Part shown: piece after piece, positions 53,098 to 63,518 of the stretch
Position numbering within the stretch: the stretch's first letter is position 1
Layout: each line of letters starts with the position of its first letter
Source of the DNA: Ceratopteris richardii
Lineage: Eukaryota; Streptophyta; Polypodiopsida; Polypodiales; Pteridaceae
DNA length: 64,000 nucleotides
NCBI GenBank assembly: GCA_020310875.1
Contig: CM035430.1
Coordinates: forward strand, 105,230,931 to 105,294,930
Direction of reading: 5' to 3'
Made by a program: the position numbers and the translations under genes
The notes under the pieces: model-generated
Databases searched by the model: none
What the model saw: only the letters and a program-made list of their open reading frames with translations
What the model was told of the DNA's origin: nothing

Positions 53098-53967
53098 CTT
53101 AGAGCTTATACACTCACATGTATGGGGTCCTAGTAGAGAGGCTTCATTGTTAGGAGCTAGGTACTCTGTCACTTTCATTGATGACCACTCAAGAAAGGTA
53201 TGTCTATATGTTATCAAGGAAAAATGAGAAGTGTTTTCATGCTTTCAAAAGTGAGGTCCCTTGTTGAGAAAGAATGTGATGCACACATCAAGACACTGAG
53301 GTCAGATGGAGGGGGAGAGTATTTCTCCAAGGAATTCACAAAGTACTTGCAAGACAATGGCATAAAGAGGCACTTTACATGCAAGTACACCCCTCAACAA
53401 AATGGTGTTGTAGAGAGGAAGAACATGCATTTGGTTGAGATAGCTAGATGTCTCGTAAATGAAGGTATGTTACCATTCTCTAATTGGGCTCAGGTTGTGA
53501 ATACATCTTGTTACTTGATAAACAGGGTTCCGCTGACAGGTTGTGTGCACAACCTGACTCCACACGAAGTCTATTATGGCAAGAAACCAACCATGGAGCA
53601 CCTCAAGGTATTTGGATGTGTATGCTTTGTTCATGTTCCTAGTGAAGTGAGAACAAAGTTAAAGTCCAAGAGTGAGAAATGTGTGTTCATTGGATACTCA
53701 AATGAGAGAAAAGACTACAAGTGCTACAACCCTCTCTCAAAGAAGGTATATATGGCAAGAGATGTTGTGTTTGATGAGTCAAGGTCGTGGTATGGAGACA
53801 AGGGCAAGGCAAAGTTGGATGAAGATCAAGAGGATTATGCAAAATTTGATGTGCAGATTCAACCTCAAGAGTCAATCATAGTCACTGGACTAGAGGCTTC
53901 TACATCTAAGGTACACTTATATGATAACTCTTACACTTATGATTATGAACAACCATCCTCTACATAA
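53098..53967 (+). pseudogene. Copia integrase of element K
   Basis: The core starts around HSHVWGPSREASLLG (53110), is frameshifted near 53200, then is open for 255 codons. Seen are LRSDGGGEY (second catalytic Asp) and YTPQQNGVVERKNMHL with the catalytic Glu present, then YLINRVPLTG and LTPHEVYYGKKPT, and CVFIGYSNERKDYKCYNP. The first Asp is in the damaged upstream part. The tail to 54171 is the linker. Confidence 0.87.
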
Positions 53968-54219
53968 AAGTATAGAAAGATGCAAGAGACATACAATGAC
54001 ACTAGGGAAGCTCAAGAGGAATCAAGAGAGGAAGAGCTTGAGGAGGTCATTATTCCTAATGTAAAGCTCAATAGACTCAAGAAGAAATATCCCAAAGGTC
54101 AAGAGAGGAGGTCTACAAGGAAGAAGGCACCCCTACAAAGGTATACACGGCAAACCACTATGCATACATGATGAATGTCATTGGTTCTTTCATAGCAAAA
54201 CACTATGCATACATGATGA

Positions 54220-55628
54220 ATGTCATTGCAGATCAAGAGCCAGACTCTTACGAGGAGTCGAAAGAACAAACTAGAGTGGAGGAAGGCTATGTATGAAGAG
54301 TTCAAAGCTCTTAAGGAGAACAACACTTGGGAACTAGTACCCAAGAAGAAAGGCATGAAGATACTCCAAAATAGGTGGGTGTACAAGACCAACAAGAATG
54401 CAAATAGCAGGTTGGCAAGGTACAAGGCTAAACTGGTAGCCAAAGGCTTCACATAGACACAAGGGGTGGATTATGAGGAGACTTTTAGCCTTGCGGAAAA
54501 CAAGGCTACGGTTAGAGCTCTCATAGCCCTATGTGCAGCAAGGAGGTGGCCTATCTACCAGATGAACATAAAGAATGCTTTCTTGAATCGTGAGTTACAA
54601 GAAGAGATGTTCATAGAACAATCCTCGAGGGTATGTAGATCCACAACATCTTACCTATGTTTGCAGGTTGAAGAAGCCCCTTTATGGCCTAAAGAAAGCC
54701 CCAAGGGCTTGGAATTAGAGGCTAATTGACTTCTTGAAGAGATGTGGTTGTTCTCCATGTGATGCAGATCCATCCTTGTATATGAAGAAGAAAAATGACA
54801 AGATATGTATGATATGCATATATGTAGATGATCTTCTTGTGACAACTGATGATGATGTAGGGATAAGGACCATCGAAGAGAAGCTTGGAAGATAATTTAA
54901 AATCTCAGATTTAGGTGTGCTAAAGTACTTTCTTGACATTGAGGTGACCTATGGGAATGAAAGTATCTATCCTTCTCAAAAGAAGTATCTTCTACATGTG
55001 TTGTTTAGGTTTGACATGACAGATTGCAAACACATAGCTCAACCTATGGATTCAAATGTCAAGTTAAGCAAGGAAGATGGTAAGAAGCCAGAAGACCTTA
55101 CACTATACAGGAGCATTGTGGGATCATTGATCTATGCTATACTCATAAGGCTTGACTTGTGCTACATAGTTGGAGTTCTATCTTAGTCCATGCATGCAAC
55201 CACACATACACATCTCAATCATGCAAAGAGAGTGTTAAGGTATGTGAAGAGTACAATTAATTATGGGTTGCTATACAGGTATGATGAAGTTTTCAAGTAA
55301 GAGAATGGAGTGATGCAGATTGGGTAGGGAGTGTTGATGATAGAAGGTCAACTTCTTGCTATGTTTTCATGCTAGGTACAAAAGAAATTTCATGGATGAG
55401 CAAAAAACAGCCCACAATTGCATTGAGTTCAACAGAGGCTGAATATAGAGCTCTAGCCCTCACTACATGTGAAACAATGTGGCTTAAGAAGCTCTTCAAA
55501 AATCTTGGTACAAAGGACCAAGTTGTAGATACCTTCATCAAAATATTGGATCTGACCAAGTTAACAAAGTTGTCAAAGGCTATGAGCTTGCTTGATATGG
55601 ACACTACCACCTTAAGCTTGAGGGGGAG
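54220..55628 (+). pseudogene. Copia RT and RNase H of element K
   Basis: RT in broken pieces: [41 protein letters not shown] (N-I-K where D-V-K is usual), and the catalytic box CIYVDDLLVTT near 54815-54845 in another frame, then [14 protein letters not shown] and [13 protein letters not shown] of RNase H. The usual catalytic and HTKHIE-type part of RNase H is missing between 55500 and 55520, where [13 protein letters not shown] joins two distant motifs, so a deletion of some tens of codons is likely. Confidence 0.85.
55613..55628 (+). other. Polypurine tract of element K
   Basis: AAGCTTGAGGGGGAG directly before the 3' LTR, the usual plus-strand primer of Copia elements. Confidence 0.85.
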
Positions 55629-56356
55629 TGTTGAAAATGTGAACTATGCAAGCTTTCAAGCAAGGCAGTCCTAAGGTGGTGGAAAAGTTGGGAGAGGCAT
55701 CCAAAAGCTATTAAGGAGGTGAAGAGACACCAAATGTATGGAAGTCTTGTAGGTCATTGAAGACTAAGAGACATATACTCAAGGAGGCTCAAGGAGAGAG
55801 TCATCAAAGGCTCAAAGGGCTGAAACACAGTAGCCCAAGCTAGGAAAAGTGCAGAGGATGGTGTTACATGCATAGAGGAGGAGCAAGGAGGAACTATCAA
55901 GCCCACACCCCCTCTAGTCTCTTGTAGGTATAAACATAGTCTGCTTATAATAGTTGTAAATCCTTGCGTATATATCCAATTCAAGAGATTTAAAGTGCAT
56001 TATGTAGCTTATATATGTCTCTTACATTTCTTAGAGGGCTTCTTGAAACCAATTTTGTGTTAAGAGAAATTGGTGTATCTCTGTAAGCCTAATATTTGCA
56101 TATCCTACATCTCTGCATAGTCTAATTTGTAGAGAGTTTTTGATTGACCTAAACAGATCCATTTGAGGTGTTCTATAGCTTTTTGGAAAGCTTATGAACC
56201 ATAATAAGTGTGCCTAAAAGCTTAGTTGATTTGGATCAGTGTAAAATAGGTGAATGAGAGTTTTACTATAGGGTAGCAAAAAAGGTGTATCAAGGGACCT
56301 AGGTATTGGGTTCATTTCACTTCTAGTGTGAAAATATGAGGGATTAAATTCCATCA
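55629..56356 (+). repeat. 3' LTR of element K
   Basis: 728 bp, TGTTGAAAATG...TTCCATCA, partner of 50510-51298. Confidence 0.9.
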
Positions 56357-56666
56357 GTAACACGTTGAGCTTCTGTATGCTTGCAACTCACAAATCTATA
56401 ATTCTCTATGGAGAAAAAAGAATACATAATATGACCAGTGCAAAGAAGAAAGAAGAACAAAAATTTCTTCATATCTTCATAAAACTAGGAATGGTTAAAA
56501 TTTGGAGTCATCCATAAAGTGTTGTGATGGTGATGCACCATGGTGGGCTCTCCTTCTTGATAGCTCCATGAGGATACACTCACAATAGAAAACTCAGCTT
56601 CAAATACGGTGCACAATACTCCACACATGCCTAATGAATACAAAAAAAATAACAGTACATAGATAT
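56357..56666. other. Spacer between elements K and D
   Basis: No gene recognised. A/T-rich sequence with an A run at 56642-56649. Confidence 0.4.
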
Positions 56667-56689
56667 TGATATATTTAGGTAGTGATGTG

Positions 56690-57600
56690 GCTGAAAGCAG
56701 TGATGTATTCCATATGTTGGCTGTTGAGGATAAGTTGGATTGTACCAATTACCCATTATGGGCTTCTGTGATGCATCATGTGTTGGTTGCAAAGGGACTA
56801 TGGAATATTGTGCACGGTGTTGAAAAACGTCCTATTACACCTACAAATACAATTATTGAAGGTGATGTAGATGGCATTGAAGATGGTGATATTCTTCAAG
56901 TTCCTATTCATGATCTAGTTCTTGCTGCACCTATTGCAGAGAAACTTTGTTGGGATCGCATAGATGATCAAGTACATGCATTGATAACCTTCTCTGTCAA
57001 AGGTGCCATTATTCCTGACATTCACTCCTGCAAAATAGCAAAGGATGCTTGGGATACACTTACCACTTTATACCAGGCAAGGAATGAGGCTCCTGTTGCT
57101 TACCTAGGAAAACATTTGGAGAGTGAGCACATGAATGAAGGAGATTCCATGGATAGTTTTTTGACAAAGATCAAAGATTTGAAGGAGCAGTTGAATTGTA
57201 CTGAGAAAGTCTTGCCTAACAGTTCACTTGTGTAGAAAGTTCTAAATGGTCTTCTAGATTCATATCAAATGTTTTGCTTCTACTCTTCAATTGATGATGA
57301 AAGGCAATCTAAATGCCTTAACATTTGAGGAGTTAGTCTCTGCTCTATTGCAAGAACATTAGTCTAGGCAGAACAAGTCGATTATGCATGTTGTAGATCA
57401 AGTTTTCCTAGCTAGTCAGAAGGGCAAATATAAATGGATCTCATCTACTAGTTAGCATAGATTTTCTAATTTTGCACAATCAAAGAAGGACGATAGAGAC
57501 GAGAAGAAAATAGAAAAATAGGCTTTTAATCAAATACTATAAAGGAAATGATCATGTTATAATAGTTGTCCAAAACTATCTGCAAAAGAGGCAAAGAAGA
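56690..57600 (+). pseudogene. Copia gag of remnant D
   Basis: Open for about 180 codons from AESSDVFHMLAVEDKLDC (56690-57235); the LTR-derived codons in front are not a natural start. It has the UBN2 gag features IAKDAWDTLTTLY and SMDSFLTKIKDLKEQL. A TAG at 57233 and later frameshifts follow. The stretch after it (57236-57600) continues gag with stops. Same family as element C gag on the minus strand at 22429-23175. Confidence 0.85.
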
Positions 57601-57611
57601 AACATGTTGGA

Positions 57612-58640
57612 ATGGTAGTTGCTGAGGCCTCTACACCCAAAATAGAGTTTGTTAATCTTGTGCAAAATGAAGAATGGGAATTTATTGCTATTTGCAATTA
57701 TGAACCATCTTCTCATGAACACTGTATGTCTACAATAGACTCATATGTTTGGTACTTTGATAGTGGGGCAACCAAACATATTACCTCGCAGCGTAGTTTC
57801 TTCACTTCACTTTGGCTTGACCCTACATGGAATACTGTCACATGCACCAACAACTCCTCTTATCCTATCATGGGATTTTTTAAGATCATTCTTACTAATA
57901 CTAATGGTAGTTCTTTTACATTATAGGATGCTTTGTTTGTGCCAAGGATGAAGAAAAATGTGTTATCAGTTTCAACATTAGCCAAGATTGTCTTGGTTGC
58001 AAAATTTGTTGATAAGAGATGTACAATTCATGATCTATCAAATGGAAATATCACTATTGCTTCTGGCATTTTATGTCATGTGTTGCTTAAGCTCATAGAC
58101 TATGAAAGATATGTGAATGATTCAACATGTGCAATACATGATTCTCAAGCTATGTTAGATGAAAAACTTTGGCATGCATGCTTTTGTCATCTACATTTTG
58201 CTAGTTTTCTACACGTGAAAAAATCTAAAATGGGTTCCTCTCTTCTCAAAATTAAGGAAACTGGTAAACATGTTTGTGAAGGTTGTATTTTGGGCAAGAT
58301 GCAGCATTCCTCATTCACAAAAGGTGGTTCAGTTTGAGCTACTTAGAAATTGCAGCTTGTTCACAATGATGTCTGTGGTCCTATGCAGATACCCTCCTTT
58401 GGGAACTACCTTTATTTCGTGTCTTTTATTAATGGTTTTCCAAGAATGCATGGGTGTATCCACTGAAACCAAAGTCTGAAGTGTTCACGTGCTTCAAACA
58501 ATTTTTGGTTTTGGCTAAAAATATGTCAACACGTAAAATGGACACACTCTGTTCTGATCAAGGGGGGTAATATATGTCTTCTCATTTTAATGCATTTCTG
58601 GCTAAATGTGGGATAAAATATTAGTGTACAGTTCGACATA
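57612..58640 (+). pseudogene. Copia protease, pre-integrase and integrase start of D
   Basis: 57612-57926 has WYFDSGATKHIT, the protease site. 57933-58337 has LWHACFCHLHFASF and HVCEGCILGKMQ of the pre-integrase. Broken integrase sequence follows to about 58630 (a KSEVFTCFKQF segment, then a LCSDQGG Asp motif). It stops shortly after the second catalytic Asp, at the junction with the unrelated RT piece. Confidence 0.8.
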
Positions 58641-59360
58641 TGTGAAATTGAGCAAGGATGATTTCCCCTAATCATGTGAGGAAAAAGAATTCATGATCAA
58701 AATTCCTTATCATTCCATTGTTGGTAGTGTCATGTATGCTATGGTAGCTACAAGACCAGGCATCACATTTTTAGTGTGAGTTGTGAGCAGATATATGTCT
58801 AATCCTAGAAAGAAGAATTGGGAAGCAGTCAAGATGATTTTGAGATATATTAGTGGCACTAAGAAAAGTGTATAAGCTTGGGTAGAGGGAAGGCATCCAT
58901 TATTGGTTACATAGATTTTGATTATGGTCCTTGTGTAGACAATCAAAATTCTACATCAGGATACATTTTTCATTTTGTTGGAGGTGCTATCTCTTAGAGA
59001 TCTCATCTTCGAGAATGCATAGATGTTTCCATTATAGATGTAGAGTATGTTGTAGCAAGTGAGGCATGTAAGGAAGCATTGTGGATTTCTCATATTGCTT
59101 GTGATATGGGTCTACCTCACCATGTACCTCATTTGCTCAGTGATAGTCAAAGTGCTATTTCTTTGGCTAAGAATTCGGTCTATCTTGCAAATACCAAGCA
59201 CATTCAGGCAAGGTATCACTTCATTAGAGATTGATTAGCCACTGAGCACATTATTCTTGAGAAGATTCATACTTGAGATAATGTTGCAGATGCTTTGACT
59301 AAATCTCTACCATAGGATAGATTTCAGCACTGTTATCACTTGATGGGGGTCACATGATTC
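58640..59360 (+). pseudogene. Copia RT end and RNase H of different family in D
   Basis: Reads from the RT C-terminus (IPYHSIVGSVMYAMVATRPG, then NPRKKNWEAVKMILRYISGT) through RNase H (SGYIFHFVGGAIS, VEYVVASEACKEALW, LLSDSQSAISLAKN, NTKHIQARYHFIR and NVADALTKSLP). These motifs differ from RNase H of element E, which ends in ALTRENFKAFCKALDL. Stops and frameshifts are present. Confidence 0.8.
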
Positions 59361-59661
59361 ATGATCTTACACACTTACTTGTATACTATGTAACTTGCCC
59401 ATCAAATGGGAGGTATAATTTGTATACTTACACTCAAGTAGCCTTTATCATTCTTCATTTTTCTCCTATAGTCACTTTGGCCACATTGGCCTTTGGTGGG
59501 ATATTTTTATCCTTAGTGTCCATGTAGAAAAAAGGCCAAATAGCTATTAGAAACTTTTGTATATGTTATTTAATAAAACATATAGTGGACTAGACAGCCA
59601 CAGACTATAAGTTCAATCCCATTTTTGTAACACCTAAAAAATCTCTGTTCGCGCTCTCTAT
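59361..59661. other. Spacer before element E
   Basis: No recognised feature. It is the plus-strand continuation of remnant D and may include an unrecognised 3' LTR part. It ends GCGCTCTCTAT before the LTR of element E. Confidence 0.4.
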
Positions 59662-59887
59662 TGTTGGAGTTTGAGGTCTACGGAAGCACGCGAACAGAAG
59701 ATGGAAGAAGAAGAAGCTTGGCACCCAACACACAATACATAATGTATTACCAAGAAATTGTACAAAGATAAGTGTCCCATTAGGGTTATAGGCATACGTA
59801 CAAGCTAGGGGGGAAACTCCTAAAGAGGGAAAGAAAGTGCCTTGGCAGTCCTAGTGTGTTCACACACATCACTACCTAAATATATCA
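59662..59887 (-). repeat. 3' LTR of element E
   Basis: 226 bp, TGTTGGAG...ATATATCA on the plus strand, homologous over its length to 23532-23763. The tract after it (59891-59902) gives AGGGGGAATTTGT on the minus strand, the polypurine tract. Confidence 0.88.
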
Positions 59888-59963
59888 ACAAATTCCCCCT
59901 GGGAATGATGCGGAGATCAAGGAGCTCACACTTATGTATAAGGAAGTAACAAGCTATGTGTAA

Positions 59964-60108
59964 TCAATCCACAAAAGGAAGTAAATCTAAAGCTTTGCAA
60001 AAAGCTTTAAAATTCTCCCTAGTTAGAGCCTTTGTGAAAACATCTTCAATGTTCTCCTGTGTGGGCACATATGCCAAACTGATCTCTTGAGTAGAGAACC
60101 TCTCCATG
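59964..60108 (-). pseudogene. End of Copia RNase H of element E
   Basis: Encodes ERFSTQEISLAYVPTQENI and DVFTKALTRENFKAFCKALD, the C-terminus of this family's RNase H. It continues, across the M insertion, into the piece at 61729 onward that contains HYHYVM. The frame into M at 60109-60182 is artificial. Confidence 0.85.
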
Positions 60109-60359
60109 TGTTGGAAATCACTTGAATCATGTGTGTGACTCTCCTCCCATCCATATACCCTCTTGTACTCTAACAATAGCAATGATATACTACTAAAAAT
60201 AGCAATGAAGTGGAATAGTCTAGTGTAAACATGTGGCCATCATGAAACACTTATTCCCATTACTACCAAAGTAGTTCCCATTACTATCAAAGCACCTTAG
60301 GGTATCCCCTGAGCTTCGGACCTTGGCTAGCTAGCCCTTGTCCCTCACACACATGGATT

Positions 60360-60447
60360 GATCCCTGTGGATCAAATAGACTGATCACTGTGGATCAATG
60401 ATCCTTATGGATCACATGCACTGATCCCTATGGATCAATGTTTGACA
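60360..60447. repeat. GATCC...GGATC repeats, left LTR of M
   Basis: Short palindrome-like units TGATCCCTGTGGATCA and TGATCCTTATGGATCA, several copies, matching the longer array at 61260-61728. They lie inside the 3' LTR of M. Confidence 0.8.
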
Positions 60448-60479
60448 CTCTCTCCCCCTTCTAAAGATCATTGTCCTCA

Positions 60480-61130
60480 ATGATCAATGAGGGAAAGTAC
60501 TTGCAAACTAGAGCTTCTGATTCTCAAGTGGAGTCAATAAGTGGTAATCCTCTCCAGGCTACTAAATACTCCTGGACAACACGATTATTGAATCGATTCT
60601 GTCTCCGATCTAGTATCCTGTCTGGAGAATGATCGATGCTTTTATTTTCTTGCAAAGAAACAATACCTTCTATTAGATTATCCTCTTGAGAAACATGAAA
60701 CACTGGATGAAATTTGCAATTTGGAGGAAGATCTAATCGGTATGGAACTTCACGTAGTGTTTTAACTATCTTCCAAGGTCCACAAAACCTTGGTGATAAC
60801 TTACTACACTTCCCTGTGGAGAGTGAAGTAGAACTAGCGGTACCTGAAGAAAGACTCTATCTCCCTCCTCAAAGGATCTAGGAGATCTCTTCCTATTAGC
60901 ATACTCTTTAGCCCCAAAAGATGCTTGCTGCATCTTGTCTTTAGCTATTTCTAAATTTGCTTGGATGTTCACTAAGAACTCCAAAGCACTAGGACATTTC
61001 TTTGGCGTGCCTATGGTACTGGAAACATTGGGATTCATACCATAGTTCATCTCAAAGGAGACAAACTCAACTAGTCTCAAATAACAATCCCAATCTATTT
61101 GTCTCTCAAACACAGATGCCCTCAACATAT
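60480..61130 (-). pseudogene. Chromovirus integrase C-terminus and chromodomain of M
   Basis: 60766-61128 is the integrase end (LRLVEFVSFEMNYGMNP, then SFEEGDRVFLQVPL), followed in other frames by PWKIVKTLREVPYRLDLPP, HPVFHVSQ and a chromodomain: PDRILDRRQNR and VVQEYLVAWRGLPLIDST with a stop where the conserved Trp of the TWE motif would be. Chromodomains guide chromovirus integration to particular chromatin. The frames are broken. Confidence 0.82.
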
Positions 61131-61259
61131 CCTCTAAAACCTATTTGACCCTCTTGGTCCTGTGAATCTGACATCCCTATCTTAAACTATGGATGTCAGC
61201 AACCCGTACAATCCAAAGACATGCTGGATAAACAACTCTGCTACCTGTGGATCCATGTC

Positions 61260-61728
61260 TGACACTTTGATCCCTATGTGGAGCTTCTATCGTCTCCTGT
61301 GTGGGTATGAAGTGATCCCTTTGGACCAAAGTCATGATCCCTATGGACCAAAGTCATGATCCCTAAGGACCAAAGTAATGATCCATATGGATCACATGCA
61401 CTGATTCCTATGGATCAATGTCTGACACTGTGTGGGTATGAACTGACCCCTATGGACCAAAGTCATGATCCCTATGGACCAAAGTCATGATCCCTATGGA
61501 TCACATGCACTGATCCCTGTGGATCAATGTTTGACACTCTGTGGGTATGAACTCATCCCTAGGGTCCAAAGTAATGATCCCTCTGGATCAATGTCTGACA
61601 CTGTGTGGGTATGCACTGATCCCTGTGGATCAAATAGACTGATCCCTGTGGATCAATGATCCCTATGGATCACATGCACTGATCCATATGGATCACATGC
61701 ACTGATCCCTGTGGATCAATGTCTACCA
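61260..61728. repeat. Palindromic GATCC/GGATC tandem array in M
   Basis: About 20 units of the form TGATCCNTNTGGATCA, some perfect palindromes such as TGATCCATATGGATCA, alternating with TCTGACACTGTGTGGGTATG and CATGCAC spacers. A higher-order unit of roughly 100-120 bases is visible (61381-61500, 61501-61600). It forms most of the right LTR part of M. Confidence 0.88.
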
Positions 61729-62108
61729 CCATGACATAATGATAGTCCACCTCAATGTGCTTAGTGCGACCATGGAACACAAGGTTCCTCTCAACAGCCA
61801 ATGCGCTCTTACTATCGGTGAAGATGTTGGTGGCAGAAGACTAACCAACAACCAAATCAGCCATAAGGCATTTGAGCCACACACACTATGAAAGTTGCCC
61901 TATACTCAGCCTCACAACTAGAAATGGCCACAATAGGCTGCTTCTTGCTCAACAAAGATATGCATGAGCTACCAAGAATGAAGCAAAAACCACTTGTGGA
62001 CACATGAGTGTCATAGCAACCAGCCCCGTGAGAGTCACAAAAAGCATGTAAATTGGGCAGTAGTGATCCCTCCCTTGGGATAAAACAATCCAAGTAGTCG
62101 GGTACCAC
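61729..62108 (-). pseudogene. Copia RNase H of element E, main part
   Basis: Carries STSGFCFILGSSCISLLSKK, AISSCEAEYRA (conserved ALSSxEAEY) and, in another frame, ALAVERNLVFHGRTKHIEVDYHYVM. It is broken by a frameshift near 61860 and by the M insertion at 61728. Confidence 0.82.
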
Positions 62109-62346
62109 TCAAGTAGCGAAAGATGTGCTTAACCTCCTTCGAATGATTGACACCTGGGCAATGCATAAACTTGCTCATCTGTTAGATAGAAAACTGAATA
62201 TCTAGTTGAGTAATGCATAAGTAAATCAAGCATCCAATAGCTTGCTGAATGAATCTCCAACATCATGAAGACTCAATCGTAAACCTATCTCCATAAGAGT
62301 GGGAATAGGTTTGATATCTTCAAGAACAAAATGCTACAATAATGTG

Positions 62347-63059
62347 TCATATATATTTTGTTTGACACAAATCTATTCTGCCATCAGCTTGCATAAAGTG
62401 AATGCCCAAATAATAATGCAAATGCTCCAAATGAGACATCTCAAATGAGGCATGAAAATAAGCCTTAAAATCAACAATATGTTTCTCATGATGACCACTG
62501 AGTAGCATGTCATCGACATAGACAATAATGATCAGAAGCACATCATTTCCATGCTTAACATATCAGGTTCTCTCAGTTGGACTGTTCTCAAGACCATGTG
62601 CAATCAAGTAGGCACATATCTTTTCATACCAAGCACGTGGTGCTTGCTTCAAACCATATAATGCTTTTTCAACCTCCACACTTTATTTTCATGCCCTTTA
62701 TATAGAAAACCATGGGGCTAAAAAACATACACTTCTTCATGGAAGTCACCATTCACAATGCAATTTTAATGTCCAACTGATGTATGTTCCAACCATGATG
62801 AACTGCAAGTGCACAGATGCTACAAACAATAGTCATTTGACATGTAGGAGCAAAGGTCCTCATCAAAATCAATGCCTCTTTCTTGAGCATAACCCTTTGC
62901 AACAAGCCTAGCCTTATACATGTCGATTGTTCCATCACGCTTATGCTTCAACTTGTATACCCACTTAGTGCGAGTGGCCTTCTTGCTAGGAGGCAAGTCA
63001 CATAAAGACCAAGTACCATTTTTCATAGTAGCATCATATTCTGATTGCATAGCAACCAT
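62347..63059 (-). pseudogene. Copia RT of element E
   Basis: 62820-63059 is the RT start (MVAMQSEYDATMKNGTWSL, then KWVYKLKHKRDGTIDMYKARLV). 62753-62938 carries HQLDIKIAL, and 62347-62541 has the catalytic IVYVDDMLLSG box and LHYYLGIHFMQADGRIDLCQ. Pieces lie in different frames, with stops between. Confidence 0.85.
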
Positions 63060-63518
63060 CCAATTTTTTGAATTTTGTGCTTAATCAAACAAAATAGGCT
63101 CATTCTCATTTCAAAGACTAGAAGAAACCATAACATATAAATTTGATGCAAAAGAAGCAATATGAGAGCCTAAACGAGTATGATATGATGATAGAGGAGC
63201 ATCTAATTTGCTATCTTGCAAAGTCTGCACCAACCATTTAGGCATAGTTTTTTCTTCCTCTATATCATCACTCTCATCAACAAGTGCATCATGTAAATCT
63301 ACATAAGAAATGGAATGATTGACATCATCATGTGGAACCTATAAAGGTTGAGAAATTGCCTCATTTGGACTAGCACTAGACTGTACACCTATAAAAAGAG
63401 ATAGCAAAGTGTCATACATATCTTTGGAACTAACTGATGTCTCCTTAGTACATGAAATTAATGGTTGAATTGCATTTTCCACAAAAACAACATCACGACT
63501 AACCAAAACATGTTTAGT
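63060..63518 (-). pseudogene. Linker between integrase and RT of element E
   Basis: No catalytic domain. Reads on the minus strand with stops; closely similar base by base to 20440-20880 in element C (AAAGTCTGCACCAACCATTT and surrounding), which groups C and E as one family. Confidence 0.8.

Larger units (their letters stand above)
50510..56356 (+). mobile_element. Copia LTR retrotransposon K, complete but decayed
   Basis: A 5.85-kb element with LTRs 50510-51298 and 55629-56356, PBS, gag, protease, integrase, RT, RNase H and polypurine tract in Copia order. Flanking bases ATAAG and GTAAC agree at only three of five positions, so the duplication is eroded or the ends are slightly off. The LTRs differ by many substitutions and indels, including about 80 bases present only in the 5' LTR (about 50535-50615). 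Several in-frame stops and frameshifts make it inactive. It is older than B and H. Confidence 0.92.
56667..59360 (+). mobile_element. Chimeric Copia remnant D
   Basis: Begins with 23 bases matching the LTR start of the C/E family in reverse orientation (TGATATATTTAGG, 56667-56689) joined directly to its gag at 56690, so almost the whole LTR, the PBS and the leader are deleted. Gag, protease, pre-integrase and integrase of the same family run to about 58630. There the sequence jumps to the end of RT and RNase H of a Copia element with different wording, ending at about 59360. No 3' LTR was found. Confidence 0.75.
60109..61728 (-). mobile_element. Internally deleted chromovirus M inside element E
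   Basis: Starts TGTTGGAAATC and ends TCTACCA on the plus strand, flanked by the duplication CCATG (60104-60108 and 61729-61733). The element is read on the minus strand. A purine tract AGAAGGGGGAGAGAG (about 60448-60465) marks the start of the left, 3' LTR (60109-60447). The right end is a partial 5' LTR with the same palindromic repeats. Only the integrase C-terminus and chromodomain remain between them, so gag to integrase core is deleted. Confidence 0.75.

Noticed and set aside
61260..61728. Satellite or centromeric repeat
   Set aside because: The palindromic array is confined to the two ends of element M, with its TSD outside, so it is LTR structure.
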